Positions 25,828 to 35,160 are shown, counted from the first letter of the stretch. The stretch: DNA of 64,000 nt from UBA822 sp036336795 (GCA_036336795.1 JAYZFL010000022.1:62001-126000), one strand, 5' to 3'. Notes: generated from the sequence alone by a model not told the origin. Program-made: numbers and translations.

Positions 25828-26985
25828 ATGCCTGAAATCTACCTAGACCACGCAGCGACCACCCCTGTTCGCGATGAAGTCCGTATCGCAATGGCTTCGG
25901 CTTTCGGAGAGAGCTTCGGCAATCCCTCAAGTAACCATAAGTGGGGACGGCAGGCAGCGGCAGAACTCGACAAGTCCAGAGAGCGGGTCGCTACCGCAAT
26001 CGGTGCAGAAGCTGATGAAATTTACTTCGTTCGAGGCGGAACAGAGTCTGACAACCTGGCCATCCTAGGGCGAGCGGAGATATCTAAGAGCCAAGCTGAA
26101 GAACCCTTTGTTATAGTGTCGGCTCTAGAACACAAAGCGGTTCTCGAGTCCTCCGCTCGAGTTGAGGAACGGGGAGGGAGACGTCTCGTCTTGCCGGTAG
26201 AAGAGGACGGCACTCCCGATCTCGACATGTTGGAGAACGGACTGAGTGACGGTCCGATCATTGTATCAGTCATGACGGTGAACAACGAAGTGGGCATCCG
26301 TCTACCTCTCAAGCAGGTAGCCGAACGGACCAGATTCCACGGAGCCGTCCTGCACTCGGACGCAGTTCAAGCACTTGGAAAGACCCCGGTTCTAGTGGAT
26401 ACTCCTCACGTTGATCTTCTGACTCTGTCCGGTCACAAGATCGGTGGTCCCCGGGGAACCGGCGTCCTCTACGTTCGACGTGGAGTAGAGATCGCCCCCA
26501 TTATGTATGGTGGTGGACAAGAAAATGCATTGAGACCAGGAACAGAAGATGTGGCCGGTGCCATCGGAATGTCTATCGCAGTGGACTTAGCTGTCCGAGA
26601 GCAGGAGTCCGAAGCTCAACGAATGGATGGTCTTCGAAAAACGCTCGAATCTCTCCTCTCCGATGGCATCCCGGACCTCCGCGTTCATGGTGAACAAGCA
26701 CACCGGGCACCTCACATTCTCAACGTGGGAATCCCCGACATCGATCCGGAAACCCTTCTGGCTGCTCTGGACCTGGAAGGAATAGCAGTCTCATCGGGAT
26801 CCGCATGTGAGAGTGGCGCGCATGCTCAGAGTCATGTCCTGAAGGCACTTTACGGTAAATTGGATCATGTGGCGGCACTTCGCTTTAGCCTCGGCAGAAC
26901 GTCCAACCGACACGACGTGGACGAGGCCGCGACGACCACCATAGAAACTGTGATCCGAATCCAAAACCGAGCGGCAGACAAATGA
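25828..26985 (+). CDS. iscS: Cysteine desulfurase, IscS/NifS class
   Basis: 385 residues. It begins EIYLDHAATTPVRDEV, the family opening. The PLP Lys is in LTLSGHKIGGPRGTGVLY, and the catalytic Cys loop is SSGSACESGAHAQSHVL. The enzyme takes sulfur from cysteine as a persulfide on that Cys. It overlaps mnmA by four bases, so the most likely acceptor here is MnmA for tRNA 2-thiouridine. It may also feed Fe-S cluster assembly, since no other desulfurase or scaffold gene is in view. The gene symbol is by class; NifS would be equally fair. Confidence 0.92.
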   Translation: MPEIYLDHAATTPVRDEVRIAMASAFGESFGNPSSNHKWGRQAAAELDKSRERVATAIGAEADEIYFVRGGTESDNLAILGRAEISKSQAEEPFVIVSALEHKAVLESSARVEERGGRRLVLPVEEDGTPDLDMLENGLSDGPIIVSVMTVNNEVGIRLPLKQVAERTRFHGAVLHSDAVQALGKTPVLVDTPHVDLLTLSGHKIGGPRGTGVLYVRRGVEIAPIMYGGGQENALRPGTEDVAGAIGMSIAVDLAVREQESEAQRMDGLRKTLESLLSDGIPDLRVHGEQAHRAPHILNVGIPDIDPETLLAALDLEGIAVSSGSACESGAHAQSHVLKALYGKLDHVAALRFSLGRTSNRHDVDEAATTTIETVIRIQNRAADK

Positions 26986-28088
26986 GACCCAAGCGTATCT
27001 TAGTGGCGATGTCCGGTGGTGTTGATTCTTCGGTCGCTGCCGCCCTGCTAGTTCAAGAGGGCTATGAGGTGGTGGGCGCTACAATGAAAACTTTCTGTTA
27101 CTCTGGCACCCAAGTATCCTCCAAGACGTGTTGTGGTCTGGACGGTATCGCCGACGCCCGACGTGTTGCTACCAAGCTCGGTATCCCCCATTACGTCTTC
27201 GACGTCGAAGAAAATTTCACACAAGAGGTAATCGACGACTTCGTGTCGGAATACGCCCTAGGGCGCACACCGAATCCCTGCGTTCGCTGTAACTCCAACA
27301 CTAAGTTCCAAGACCTAATGGAAAGAGGACGCTCGTTAGCCTGCGACGGTATCGCCTCGGGCCACTACGTTCGGATTGATCGGACAGATAGCACCTACCC
27401 CGCACTCTTGCGCGGGACCGACGAGGTGAAGGATCAGGCATATTTCCTTTGGGGCCTGCCTCGCGCAATCCTTCCACTCTTGTATTTTCCGCTAGGTGAA
27501 CTCACGAAGCCGGAAGTTCGTGAACGAGCACGGGCATTGGGTCTGGTGACAGCTGACAAACCGGAATCCCAAGAAATTTGCTTCGTACCCACCGGCAATT
27601 ACCGGGATCTCCTAGAGACACGTCTTCCCCTTCGTCACCCGGCCTTCCAGCCAGGTAACATTGTGTCGATTGAAGGAGATGTACTCGGCCGTCACAGCGG
27701 CTACGCAAACTTCACGGTCGGACAAAGGAAAGGGCTAGGAGGTGGCTTTCCACATCGCATTTACGTGATCAGAATCCTTCCGGATTCCCGAGAAGTCGTC
27801 GTGGGTACCACAGAGGACTGTGCGTCGGCAGGCATGGAAGTCGCCGAGATCAATTGGATGTCGGAACCACCAGTGGAAGGCTCAACGCTACGTGTGCAGA
27901 TTCGCCATCAGGCCCCCGACGTTCTAGCGACGGTAATCTCGATCGATGACCTACTGGCCCTTGCCTTCCAGGAGCCTCAGCAGGCTGTGACCCCAGGCCA
28001 GTCAGCTGTCTTCTTCGAAGCAGATCGCCTTCTCGGTGGTGGTCGCATCGAACGACCGCTGAGAACCATATCCGTGGCAAACGCATAG
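26982..28088 (+). CDS. mnmA: tRNA 2-thiouridine(34) synthase
   Basis: 368 residues. The N-terminal P-loop is AMSGGVDSSVAAALL. The first catalytic Cys lies in NPCVRCNSNTKF and the second in ESQEICFVPTGNY; both are present, so the enzyme should be active. The C-terminus carries the RHQAP beta-barrel element. It adenylates and thiolates U34 of tRNAs for Lys, Glu and Gln. A tRNA-Gln(UUG), a substrate of this enzyme, is encoded at 51283. ATGA overlap with the cysteine desulfurase gene supports a coupled pair. Confidence 0.95.
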   Translation: MRPKRILVAMSGGVDSSVAAALLVQEGYEVVGATMKTFCYSGTQVSSKTCCGLDGIADARRVATKLGIPHYVFDVEENFTQEVIDDFVSEYALGRTPNPCVRCNSNTKFQDLMERGRSLACDGIASGHYVRIDRTDSTYPALLRGTDEVKDQAYFLWGLPRAILPLLYFPLGELTKPEVRERARALGLVTADKPESQEICFVPTGNYRDLLETRLPLRHPAFQPGNIVSIEGDVLGRHSGYANFTVGQRKGLGGGFPHRIYVIRILPDSREVVVGTTEDCASAGMEVAEINWMSEPPVEGSTLRVQIRHQAPDVLATVISIDDLLALAFQEPQQAVTPGQSAVFFEADRLLGGGRIERPLRTISVANA

Positions 28089-28100
28089 GGGAAAGCCTGG

Positions 28101-28121
28101 TTACCCGTTATTAGTGGGTAA
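28101..28121. terminator. Weak hairpin between convergent mnmA and dnaJ
   Basis: TTACCC and GGGTAA form six pairs around a nine-base loop in the 52-base spacer where the two transcripts meet. No T-run follows in either direction, so termination would be weak or Rho-aided. Confidence 0.35.
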
Positions 28122-28140
28122 TCACCACCAGTTCCCCAGA

Positions 28141-29259
28141 TTAGTGCTCGAGCCCGGACGACACTGCAAAGTCTTCCATCCTTCTACGCTGCTCGTCAGT
28201 CAACGTCTCCGGAATATCCACTGTCACCTCTACGTACTGATCACCGACACGCCCGTCCTTCTGGATCCCCTGTCCCTTAATGTGAAATTTAGTTCCGCTC
28301 TGAGTTCCCGGAGGAATCCGGAGATGGACCTTCTTACCGTCCACCGTCTTGACCCCCATCTTTGATCCGAGAGTAGCCTGAGCAAGATTGATCGGTACCA
28401 TAACATGAATGTCCAATCCCTCACGTCGAAAGAATTCGTGTGACTGGACTTTAAACGTGATGATCAGATCCCCGGGCTTTCCACCCTGTGCCCCACGCTC
28501 TCCACCTCCTGAGATTCGGAGCTTCGATCCGGTCTCCACACCTTTGGGCACGGTGACCTTCATGCTTCGGGTCTGACGTACAGTTCCGCTCCCTCCACAC
28601 GATCTGCATGGTACTTCCGGGACCAAACCACGACCCAAACAAGCCGGACAGGGACGATTCACCGCAAAGCCCCCCTGCCCAAAGGAAATCGCCCCACTAC
28701 CCTTACATTCCATACAACCCCTCGTCTTGGTCCTCGGCATGGCGCCAGATCCCCCGCACGTCACACACTCCTCAGTAATCGGAACATTTATGGGGATTTT
28801 TCCACCTCTGACAGCGGTCCGAAAAGAAATCTCCACGGGGTATTCGACACTCTGTCCTTTCAGTGGACCTCGACTCTTATCTTGACCGGGAGACCTTGAT
28901 TCACGATCGAAAATAGAGTTGAAGATGTCGCCGAGCCCCCCGAATCCTTGAAGATCTTCGACTGAGAATCCTCCACCGGAGGGCTGTCCGGCTTTACCCC
29001 GCGGAGCTTGCCGCATACGACCGAAACCGAAGCTCGACAGTCTACGCATCTTGTCGTATTGCTTCCGCTTCTCGGGATCGGAGAGAACTCCGTATGCTTC
29101 CCCGACACCCTTGAAACGTCCGTGAACCTTCGCACCACCTGGATTGGCGTCGGGATGGTACTTCTTCGCCAGTTTTCGGTAGGCCTTCTTGATGGTGCCT
29201 TGGTTCGCCTTCTCGGAAACCCCCAGGGTCTTGTAGAAGTCCTTGGTTGCAGTCGACAC
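28141..29259 (-). CDS. dnaJ: Chaperone DnaJ
   Basis: 372 residues. The J domain (about 1-75) contains KKYHPDANPGG with the HPD that stimulates DnaK. The Gly/Phe segment is short. The zinc domain has four CxxCxGxG-like repeats: CVTCGGSG, CMECKGSG, CPACLGRG and CRSCGGSG. C-terminal substrate-binding domains and a dimerisation tail follow. It lies 20 bases after grpE on the same strand; dnaK and hrcA are not in the window. Confidence 0.95.
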   Translation of the reverse strand: MSTATKDFYKTLGVSEKANQGTIKKAYRKLAKKYHPDANPGGAKVHGRFKGVGEAYGVLSDPEKRKQYDKMRRLSSFGFGRMRQAPRGKAGQPSGGGFSVEDLQGFGGLGDIFNSIFDRESRSPGQDKSRGPLKGQSVEYPVEISFRTAVRGGKIPINVPITEECVTCGGSGAMPRTKTRGCMECKGSGAISFGQGGFAVNRPCPACLGRGLVPEVPCRSCGGSGTVRQTRSMKVTVPKGVETGSKLRISGGGERGAQGGKPGDLIITFKVQSHEFFRREGLDIHVMVPINLAQATLGSKMGVKTVDGKKVHLRIPPGTQSGTKFHIKGQGIQKDGRVGDQYVEVTVDIPETLTDEQRRRMEDFAVSSGLEH

Positions 29260-29279
29260 AGTTCTCTGAAGATCCTTGG

Positions 29280-29975
29280 TTATTCGTGCTTGAAGACGCT
29301 GACTCGGGCTGGCCGCACTAGGTAGCCCTTGAAGCGATATCCCTTCTGGAAAACCTCTTGGACCTTGTGATCGTCGTCCGGAGACTCGGTTGGAACGCTC
29401 ACCATGGCCTCCATAATGTTAGGGTCAAAGTCCGCACCGATCGGATCAATCATCTCCACTCCGGCGAGCTCGAGGGCCTGTCGGAACTTACGCTCTACGA
29501 GGTCGACACCCTCCACAAGAGCCTCCACTGTGGTACCGTCCGCCTGCCACGCTCCGACACGTTGGAGGTCATCCAAACCGTCGAGGAAATTCCGCAAAAG
29601 ATCCACCTGCCCCCTCACCCATGCCTCTGACATCTCGGTCTCCGCTCGACGGCGATAATTCGTGAACTCTGCCGCGAGTCGCAGATGACGGTCATTCAGG
29701 GAACTCAGTTCGACCTGGAGGTGGTCGAGGTCTTCGCCGACTTCGGACAATGCCTCCTGTCCCTCTATGGCGTCGGATGGAATCTCACCGTCGGATAGGT
29801 CGGGGAGCGGGGCGGGTAAATCATCGACCGGAAGAAGGACCGGCTCATCCGACGGCTCGACGGCCGTCTCCACCTTCCGTGACTTCTCTTCCACCGCGTT
29901 CGGTTCCTCCTCCGATGAGGCATCGCCTGAGGCAGTCTTCATATCCTCCGGTGTGCTGGTCAGTTTATCGCTCAT
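29280..29975 (-). CDS. grpE: Nucleotide exchange factor GrpE
   Basis: 231 residues from the ATG at 29975, which has CGAGGAGAG directly upstream; the frame is open for nine further codons. The first 90 residues or so are acidic and disordered (many Glu, Asp, Ser). A long helix follows (LRLAAEFTNYRRRAETEMSE) and then the beta domain with NIMEAMVSVP, VQEVFQKGYRFKGYLVRPARV. It releases ADP from DnaK. The order grpE-dnaJ without dnaK between them is less common. The roughly 150 bases upstream have no clear CIRCE element. Confidence 0.94.
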   Translation of the reverse strand: MSDKLTSTPEDMKTASGDASSEEEPNAVEEKSRKVETAVEPSDEPVLLPVDDLPAPLPDLSDGEIPSDAIEGQEALSEVGEDLDHLQVELSSLNDRHLRLAAEFTNYRRRAETEMSEAWVRGQVDLLRNFLDGLDDLQRVGAWQADGTTVEALVEGVDLVERKFRQALELAGVEMIDPIGADFDPNIMEAMVSVPTESPDDDHKVQEVFQKGYRFKGYLVRPARVSVFKHE

Positions 29976-30123
29976 TCTCTCCTCGATACAGATCGAATCC
30001 ACGGCATATTCATAGCACTACGTCAGTGAATTTACCGCTTCTGTGATCTTCGGGGAGCCCCTCGACGAGGAACCCGTTGGTTGGTCTACGATGCCGAAGC
30101 TTCTAAAGTCATCTCGTGAAACA

Positions 30124-31392
30124 TCAAACCGAATCCGTTAGCATCCGAAACACCAGCCTGAAGGCCGCCTGCCCAGCCCGCTCCCTTACCGCCTCTCGGT
30201 CGCCAAAAAACACCTTCTTCTCAAACACGCTGCGGCCTCGTACGGAGGCCGCATACCATACCAGCCCCACAGGTTTTGTCGAGGTGCCTCCCTCCGGCCC
30301 TGCAACACCGGTAATCCCAACTCCCACGTCAGCACCCATCAATTCAGCAACTCCTTGTGCCATGCCCACTGCAACCCTCTTGGAAACCGCCCCATTGTCA
30401 ATGAATATTCTTTCGTCGAGACCCAGCACATCAATCTTGATCGGATCGGCATAGGCAACCACACCCCCGCGAAAGTATGCCGATGATCCCGGGAGATCCG
30501 TGATTCTCTTCGCCATGAGTCCCCCAGTACAACTCTCAGCAACGGCTATCGACAACCCAGCATCCATTAGTTCCCGAGCGATGGACTCAACGAGGTCTCC
30601 ACTGACAGCTTCGAAGCGGTATGGGTCAATTATTGGTTCTAGTACGGCTTCTGCATCGTCGAGACGAGTCCGGTCTCTTTCGGTGGTCAAGCTAGTTGAG
30701 ATCCGTAGAGAGACCCCCTGAAGGTCAGGGAGGAAGGCAACTTCAACACCTTCAGGGAGTTTATCTCGTACGGTACCTACTCGTTCGTCCAGCACGGATT
30801 CCAAAATTCCAGTAGTATGGAAAGTCCTCTGAGCGAGGGGAGCAAGGCGCGAGCCAAAGTACTCTCGGACTCTTGGCTCCAATGCTTCGTCGAACATCCC
30901 ACGCATTTCTTGAGGGACACCAGGCAAGAGCACCACTACTTGGTTGCCGACATCAATCCAGAGCCCCGGGGCACTGCCTCTTAGGTTAGGGATAACTTCC
31001 GCTCCTTCCGGCACTTCCGCCTGGACCGGATTGCCCCGCGGCAGCTTAGCGAAGCCACGGACACGAAATCGATCACGAAGGTCTTGCAACAACTCAGGGT
31101 CAGAAATCAACTTGAGGCCTAAGCAATCAGCTACTGCCTGCCTCGTTAAATCGTCCTGTGTGGGACCTAGCCCACCGGTGATGACGACTAACTCAGCAAT
31201 GTCCATCGCTACTGACACGACGTCTTGAATCTCGGATGAATGATCCCCGACAACCCACCGTCTCAAGACGGGAGCGCCGAGAAAAGCCAATCGCTCACTC
31301 AACCACGATCCATTCGTATCAGTTGTTTTTCCGCAGAGAAGCTCGTTTCCTACGGCGACAATCGCGGAGTGAATTCCCGGAATTTCAACCAC
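30124..31392 (-). CDS. cinA: CinA: nucleotide pyrophosphatase and nicotinamide-nucleotide amidase
   Basis: 422 residues, full-length two-domain CinA. The N-terminal MoCF-like domain shows AIVAVGNELLCGKTTDTNGSW and VITGGLGPTQDDLTRQA; the C-terminal PncC-like domain shows SIAVAESCTGGLMAKRITDLPGSS, VGITGVAGPEGGTSTKPVG. In characterised members the N-part cleaves ADP-ribose-type pyrophosphates and the C-part deamidates nicotinamide mononucleotide, recycling pyridine nucleotides. The start is a GTG at 31392, only six bases after the pgsA stop. Confidence 0.95.
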   Translation of the reverse strand: MVEIPGIHSAIVAVGNELLCGKTTDTNGSWLSERLAFLGAPVLRRWVVGDHSSEIQDVVSVAMDIAELVVITGGLGPTQDDLTRQAVADCLGLKLISDPELLQDLRDRFRVRGFAKLPRGNPVQAEVPEGAEVIPNLRGSAPGLWIDVGNQVVVLLPGVPQEMRGMFDEALEPRVREYFGSRLAPLAQRTFHTTGILESVLDERVGTVRDKLPEGVEVAFLPDLQGVSLRISTSLTTERDRTRLDDAEAVLEPIIDPYRFEAVSGDLVESIARELMDAGLSIAVAESCTGGLMAKRITDLPGSSAYFRGGVVAYADPIKIDVLGLDERIFIDNGAVSKRVAVGMAQGVAELMGADVGVGITGVAGPEGGTSTKPVGLVWYAASVRGRSVFEKKVFFGDREAVRERAGQAAFRLVFRMLTDSV

Positions 31393-31398
31393 ACGCGG

Positions 31399-32040
31399 TC
31401 AGTCCTTTACGCCCATTAGCGCACGGTAGCTCCAGATGTAGTCGATCATCGAATAAATGGTCAGGATGAGGGCAAATCCGAGCGTCAAACCGATGAATGT
31501 GGAGTGAAAGTGCACCCATACTCGATATGCAAAGCCGCCAAAGCCCCAGGCACTGGCTGCTTCCTGGAGAGGGTACCACAGCAGGAGGCCACCCGAAAAA
31601 AGATTCTGCATGAATGCCTTGTACTTTCCCGAGGCGCCCGCAGCAATTACTACCTCACGCCGGACGGCCCACTGTCGAAAAAGCGTAACCAGAAACTCTC
31701 TACCTAGAATCACGATCATGACCCACATCGGAAGCATCCCCCACAATGGTATCAACCACTCCCCACCCTCACGATGTGAGATGATATAGAACGGAATGAA
31801 CGTGGAAAGCAGGAGGAGCTTGTCGGCCAGCGGATCGAGGATCTTGCCCACGTCGGTGATCCATCCGTGCTTTCTAGCCAAGTAACCATCCCAGAGATCG
31901 GAAAGTCCAGCGGCCACAAAAAGTGCAAACGCGACCATCCGAGCCCCAATCGACGGTGCAAGGGCTAAGAAAAAAATGGCCGGACACGCAAGGATACGCC
32001 CGATCGTTATCAGATTGGGGACATTCGGACTCCCAACCAT
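31399..32040 (-). CDS. pgsA: CDP-diacylglycerol-glycerol-3-phosphate 3-phosphatidyltransferase
   Basis: 213 residues with several membrane segments. The CDP-alcohol phosphatidyltransferase signature is complete: SDLWDGYLARKHG followed by GKILDPLADK, giving the four Asp metal ligands. The opening NVPNLITIGRILACP is typical of PgsA. It makes phosphatidylglycerol phosphate from CDP-diacylglycerol, the product of CdsA (5078). It is followed closely by cinA, a pairing seen in many bacteria. Confidence 0.94.
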   Translation of the reverse strand: MVGSPNVPNLITIGRILACPAIFFLALAPSIGARMVAFALFVAAGLSDLWDGYLARKHGWITDVGKILDPLADKLLLLSTFIPFYIISHREGGEWLIPLWGMLPMWVMIVILGREFLVTLFRQWAVRREVVIAAGASGKYKAFMQNLFSGGLLLWYPLQEAASAWGFGGFAYRVWVHFHSTFIGLTLGFALILTIYSMIDYIWSYRALMGVKD

Positions 32041-32079
32041 GATCCCCTCAGCTAGGAGTCACTAGGCACGATAGGCATC

Positions 32080-32385
32080 CTATCCAACGGGCTGGATGGA
32101 GCGTAACACTTCCCGCTCTGTTCGTGCGAGGATGGCCCGCGCCCTGCGCCGAAGAGTCCGGTTGGACTCCCAGGCAACGAAGTCCTTGATCAGGTTGATA
32201 TGATCCACAGAAGCCTCGGCCTTGGCCAAGTATCCTAAGGCCGCCAAGCGCCTCAGAAAGGACGGACTGAAAAGATCCCGACTGTGCCGTTGAATTTGAT
32301 CTCGAATAACCCATGCCGCTACGGTCCCCAACACGGCGGTAACGAGAACTGCGACACCCGTATTTCGGACTCTTGTATCCATCAC
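32080..32385 (-). CDS. Small single-span membrane protein, unknown
   Basis: 101 residues, not recognised. One hydrophobic helix at the N-terminus (VAVLVTAVLGTVAAWVI, about 11-27) is followed by a basic, helical soluble part rich in Arg (RTLRRRARAILARTEREVLR). The charge pattern suggests the tail lies in the cytosol. The start is GTG at 32385, right after the recR stop, or ATG one codon later; GGGAG inside the recR end can serve as ribosome-binding site. It lies between recR and pgsA on the same strand and is probably co-transcribed. Confidence 0.6.
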   Translation of the reverse strand: MMDTRVRNTGVAVLVTAVLGTVAAWVIRDQIQRHSRDLFSPSFLRRLAALGYLAKAEASVDHINLIKDFVAWESNRTLRRRARAILARTEREVLRSIQPVG

Positions 32386-32979
32386 TCACATCTCCCGCCG
32401 GCCGGTAAGGGCTTCGACGATTGTCGAGCCGTCAACGTATTCGAGATCGCTCCCTACTGGGATACCACGTGCCAACCGAGTGATCCGCAGGCCCATCGGT
32501 CGGATCAAACCTTCTAGATACACCGCAGTGGCCTCACCTTCGACACTCGAACTCGTTGCCATGATCACTTCACCGATCATCCCATCTGAAGATCTTATTC
32601 GCTCGAGGAGCCGACTGAAGTTGAGCTCCTCGGGTCCGAGACCGTCGAGTGGCGAGAGTCGACCTCCCAGCACATGATATTGACCGCGGTATTCTCCAGC
32701 ACGCTCGATGGCACCCACGTCATATGCTTCCTCTACCACACAGATCAGAGTTTGATCACGTCGAGAATTCTTACAAATGTCGCACAGTTCAGACTCCGAA
32801 AAGTTCCCACATATATCACACGGGCGTATCCGTTTCGCGACTTCCTGAATAGCATCTGCAAGTCTAAGGGATTCCTCAAGAGGCATTTTCATGAGGTGGT
32901 ACACCAACCGCTGAGCAGTCTTGGATCCCACGCTCGGAAGCCGTGAGAACTCAGAGACGAGCCGTTGAATAACCGACAC
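32386..32979 (-). CDS. recR: Recombination mediator RecR
   Basis: 197 residues, the normal length. N-terminal helix-hairpin-helix segment (FSRLPSVGSKTAQRLVYHL), zinc finger CDICGNFSESELCDIC (about 55-70), then a TOPRIM domain with CVVEEAYDVGAIERAG and YHVLGGRLSPLDGLGPEEL. With RecF/RecO it loads RecA on SSB-coated gaps. It ends the classical dnaX-ybaB-recR run. Confidence 0.96.
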   Translation of the reverse strand: MSVIQRLVSEFSRLPSVGSKTAQRLVYHLMKMPLEESLRLADAIQEVAKRIRPCDICGNFSESELCDICKNSRRDQTLICVVEEAYDVGAIERAGEYRGQYHVLGGRLSPLDGLGPEELNFSRLLERIRSSDGMIGEVIMATSSSVEGEATAVYLEGLIRPMGLRITRLARGIPVGSDLEYVDGSTIVEALTGRREM

Positions 32980-32984
32980 TACGG

Positions 32985-33302
32985 CTAGAACAGGCCCGGA
33001 AGTTGGATCGGCAACCCCGCCGCCGCTTTCCGCATGCCTTCTTCATACTCCCCGTGAGCTTTCCCCTGCGCTTCGGTGATGGCAGCTAGCACGAGATCCT
33101 CAAGCATCTCAACGTCCCTCGGGTCCACAACGGTGGGCTCGATCACGACACTCGTCACCACTCCCTTGCCATCGACAGTGGCCGTAACCATGCCACCACC
33201 GGAAGATGCCGAGATTTCACGGGCTGATAACCCGTCCTGAAACTCGGCCATCCGAGCCTGTAACTGCTTGCCCATCTGCATGAGTTTCTGCATGTCCGTC
33301 AT
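32985..33302 (-). CDS. ybaB: YbaB/EbfC nucleoid-associated protein
   Basis: 105 residues from the ATG at 33302; a TTG two codons upstream (33308) is the alternative. The helical arm with MQKLMQMGKQLQARMAEFQ and the beta core with SGGGMVTATVDGKG are typical, and the C-terminus ends LPGLF. Family members bind DNA as dimers. It lies between dnaX and recR, where it is found in most bacteria. Confidence 0.94.
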   Translation of the reverse strand: MTDMQKLMQMGKQLQARMAEFQDGLSAREISASSGGGMVTATVDGKGVVTSVVIEPTVVDPRDVEMLEDLVLAAITEAQGKAHGEYEEGMRKAAAGLPIQLPGLF

Positions 33303-33333
33303 CGTCAAATTCCCACTGGATAACGTGTCGCCA

Positions 33334-34983
33334 TCAATTTAGTAACTCTAGGTCAAGTTCGTCCACCGCGCCCTTGAGGCCGGGCTCTCTTCGTGTGAGT
33401 TCACGAAGTCGTCCGGTACGCACAGCCTCAGGACTGATCCGCTGTTGGGTGTTTACCCCTGCATCGTGAGACGGTCGCACAACGATATCAGGAGGCTTTG
33501 TCATGATTTCTCCGAGGGTATCTCGAAGGGTTCTTCGAGCTACGGGATCCTTGAGGCGATCCAGGCCGGGGCCCTCTGGAAGCTCAATTACAAAGACTCC
33601 GTTCTCTTCGGTAAACACCTTGGCCACCTTCAAGAAAGGCCTCATCCCCCTTGGAATTGCTGCTGGTTGAGTCATCAGGTGATCCCATGCCTCAGTCGCC
33701 TCAAGAAAGTCGTAAAGCTTCGATTCTTCGGGTGTGGATTCTTCAAGAAGGTCACCGGACACCTCAGGATCTGGCTCTCCCCTAGAGTCCGGCGAACTAT
33801 CGGGATTGGAAGAAAGGGGAGAAGAACCTCCCAGCGTTGAGAGTACCTCTTCGATCGTCACCGTTCGATCCACGTAGCTGAGCCGCAGTAGTAGCATCTC
33901 AAGGAGCATTTGTGGATTTGCGCTCCGCCTTAGGCTCCCTCTGCTCTCAAGTTGGGAGGCCAATCCCAGCATCCGGGTAAGATCAGCGGGGCGAAAGAGC
34001 GTGCGGCGTGACTCGAAATCCGCCCTCGTGTCATCATTGATTTCTGGAGGAGCACCGCCCAGTGCTAACCGGAGAAGGGTCCGCAAGGCATTCACTAGAC
34101 CATGGTAAAACTCGACAAGGTCATAGCCCTCATCTAGTAACTTCTCGATAAAATCAAATACCTTACCGTGTTGGTGCTCGGCGAGGATATCCATTAATTC
34201 CAGGTAACGCTCATCCTCCACGAGGCCGAGGACTCGCCTTACGGATTCCGGTGTAATTTCCCCTCCGGTCAGAGCTATGACCTGGTCCAGAAGGGAGAGG
34301 GCATCCCTCATCCCTCCGTCCGCCTTTCGTGCGATCGTCCTGAGGGCTTCCCCTGATCCCACAAACTCTTCTTCCTCAAGCACTATGGCCAGTCTCGCCA
34401 CGATGTCGGTAACTCCTATACGACGAAAGTCAAAACGCTGACACCGTGAAAGGATCGGGGACGCCGTCTGCTCTATTTTCTGCGGCTCCGTGGTAGCAAA
34501 CACGAAGATCACTCGGGGCGGCGGCTCTTCGAGGATTTTCAGTAACGCATTCCAGGCTTCGCGCGTGAGCATATGTGCCTCATCCACGATGTACACCTTG
34601 AAACTGCTGTCGCTGGAAGGCGCATACATCGCTCGCTCCCTAAGCTGTCGAGCATCTTCGACACCTCTATTCGAAGCCGCATCGATCTCTACGACATCCA
34701 AGGCAGTCTGCCCACCCCAGATACGTGAGCAGCTTTCACACTTTCCGCAAGGCTCACCCGTTTCCTCACGTGCCGGGCAATTGAGCGCCATCGCGAGGAC
34801 TCGTGCCAGCGTCGTCTTACCAACCCCTCGTGGACCACAAAAAAGGTAAGCGTGCCCGACACGGTTATCGGAAACAGCCCGGCGCAACGTCTCGGAGACG
34901 TGTTTCTGAGTGATTACCTCAGCGAACCGCCGAGGGCGGTATTTTCTAGCTAGCGCTGTGTGGGACACAGACCTAAAATCCAA
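33334..34983 (-). CDS. dnaX: DNA polymerase III subunits gamma/tau
   Basis: 549 residues. The AAA+ domain has LARKYRPRRFAEVITQ, Walker A FCGPRGVGKTTLARV, zinc module CPAREETGEPCGKCESC, DExx box VDEAHMLTREAWNALL and the SRC motif SPILSRCQRFDFR. The C-terminal 180 residues (tau-specific) are acidic and low in conservation. Two starts compete: TTG at 34983 and GTG at 34968. The GTG, preceded by TTTTAGG, gives a product closer to the family start. No slippery A-run for gamma production stands out. ffs lies 72 bases upstream. Confidence 0.95.
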   Translation of the reverse strand: MDFRSVSHTALARKYRPRRFAEVITQKHVSETLRRAVSDNRVGHAYLFCGPRGVGKTTLARVLAMALNCPAREETGEPCGKCESCSRIWGGQTALDVVEIDAASNRGVEDARQLRERAMYAPSSDSSFKVYIVDEAHMLTREAWNALLKILEEPPPRVIFVFATTEPQKIEQTASPILSRCQRFDFRRIGVTDIVARLAIVLEEEEFVGSGEALRTIARKADGGMRDALSLLDQVIALTGGEITPESVRRVLGLVEDERYLELMDILAEHQHGKVFDFIEKLLDEGYDLVEFYHGLVNALRTLLRLALGGAPPEINDDTRADFESRRTLFRPADLTRMLGLASQLESRGSLRRSANPQMLLEMLLLRLSYVDRTVTIEEVLSTLGGSSPLSSNPDSSPDSRGEPDPEVSGDLLEESTPEESKLYDFLEATEAWDHLMTQPAAIPRGMRPFLKVAKVFTEENGVFVIELPEGPGLDRLKDPVARRTLRDTLGEIMTKPPDIVVRPSHDAGVNTQQRISPEAVRTGRLRELTRREPGLKGAVDELDLELLN

Positions 34984-35054
34984 TCTCAGTCGTGTGGCTT
35001 CCCTGACGGACCGTGACCGATTTCAGGTCGGTTGGGGCACCACATGAGAAGGAA

Positions 35055-35156
35055 AATGCCCCAGGCGACCCGCAGCGACTATCACCGCACTTACCGCTGC
35101 TACCGGCGAGGTCCTGACGGAATTTCATGAGTGTTCGCCCTGCGGACCTGAGGCGC
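35055..35156 (-). ncRNA. ffs: Signal recognition particle RNA, small bacterial type
   Basis: About 100 bases. Read on the minus strand, the conserved core GTCAGG ... AGCAG is present with flanking paired arms. The 5' arm GCCTCAGG pairs with CCTGGGGC near the 3' end, and CCGCAG pairs with CTGCGG further in, giving one long hairpin as expected for a 4.5S-type RNA without an Alu domain. With Ffh it targets membrane proteins. The apical part reads ACC-TCGCC-GGT: a three-pair stem with a five-base loop, in place of the usual GGAA tetraloop. The ends are set by the pairing and by a promoter 5 to 7 bases upstream; both are approximate. The position next to dnaX recurs in many bacteria. Confidence 0.88.
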
Positions 35157-35160
35157 TCAA

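Noticed and set aside
29976..30123. Possible CIRCE element before grpE
   Set aside because: TAGCACT is followed by AGTG after five bases, but the nine-base arms and nine-base spacing of TTAGCACTC-N9-GAGTGCTAA are absent.
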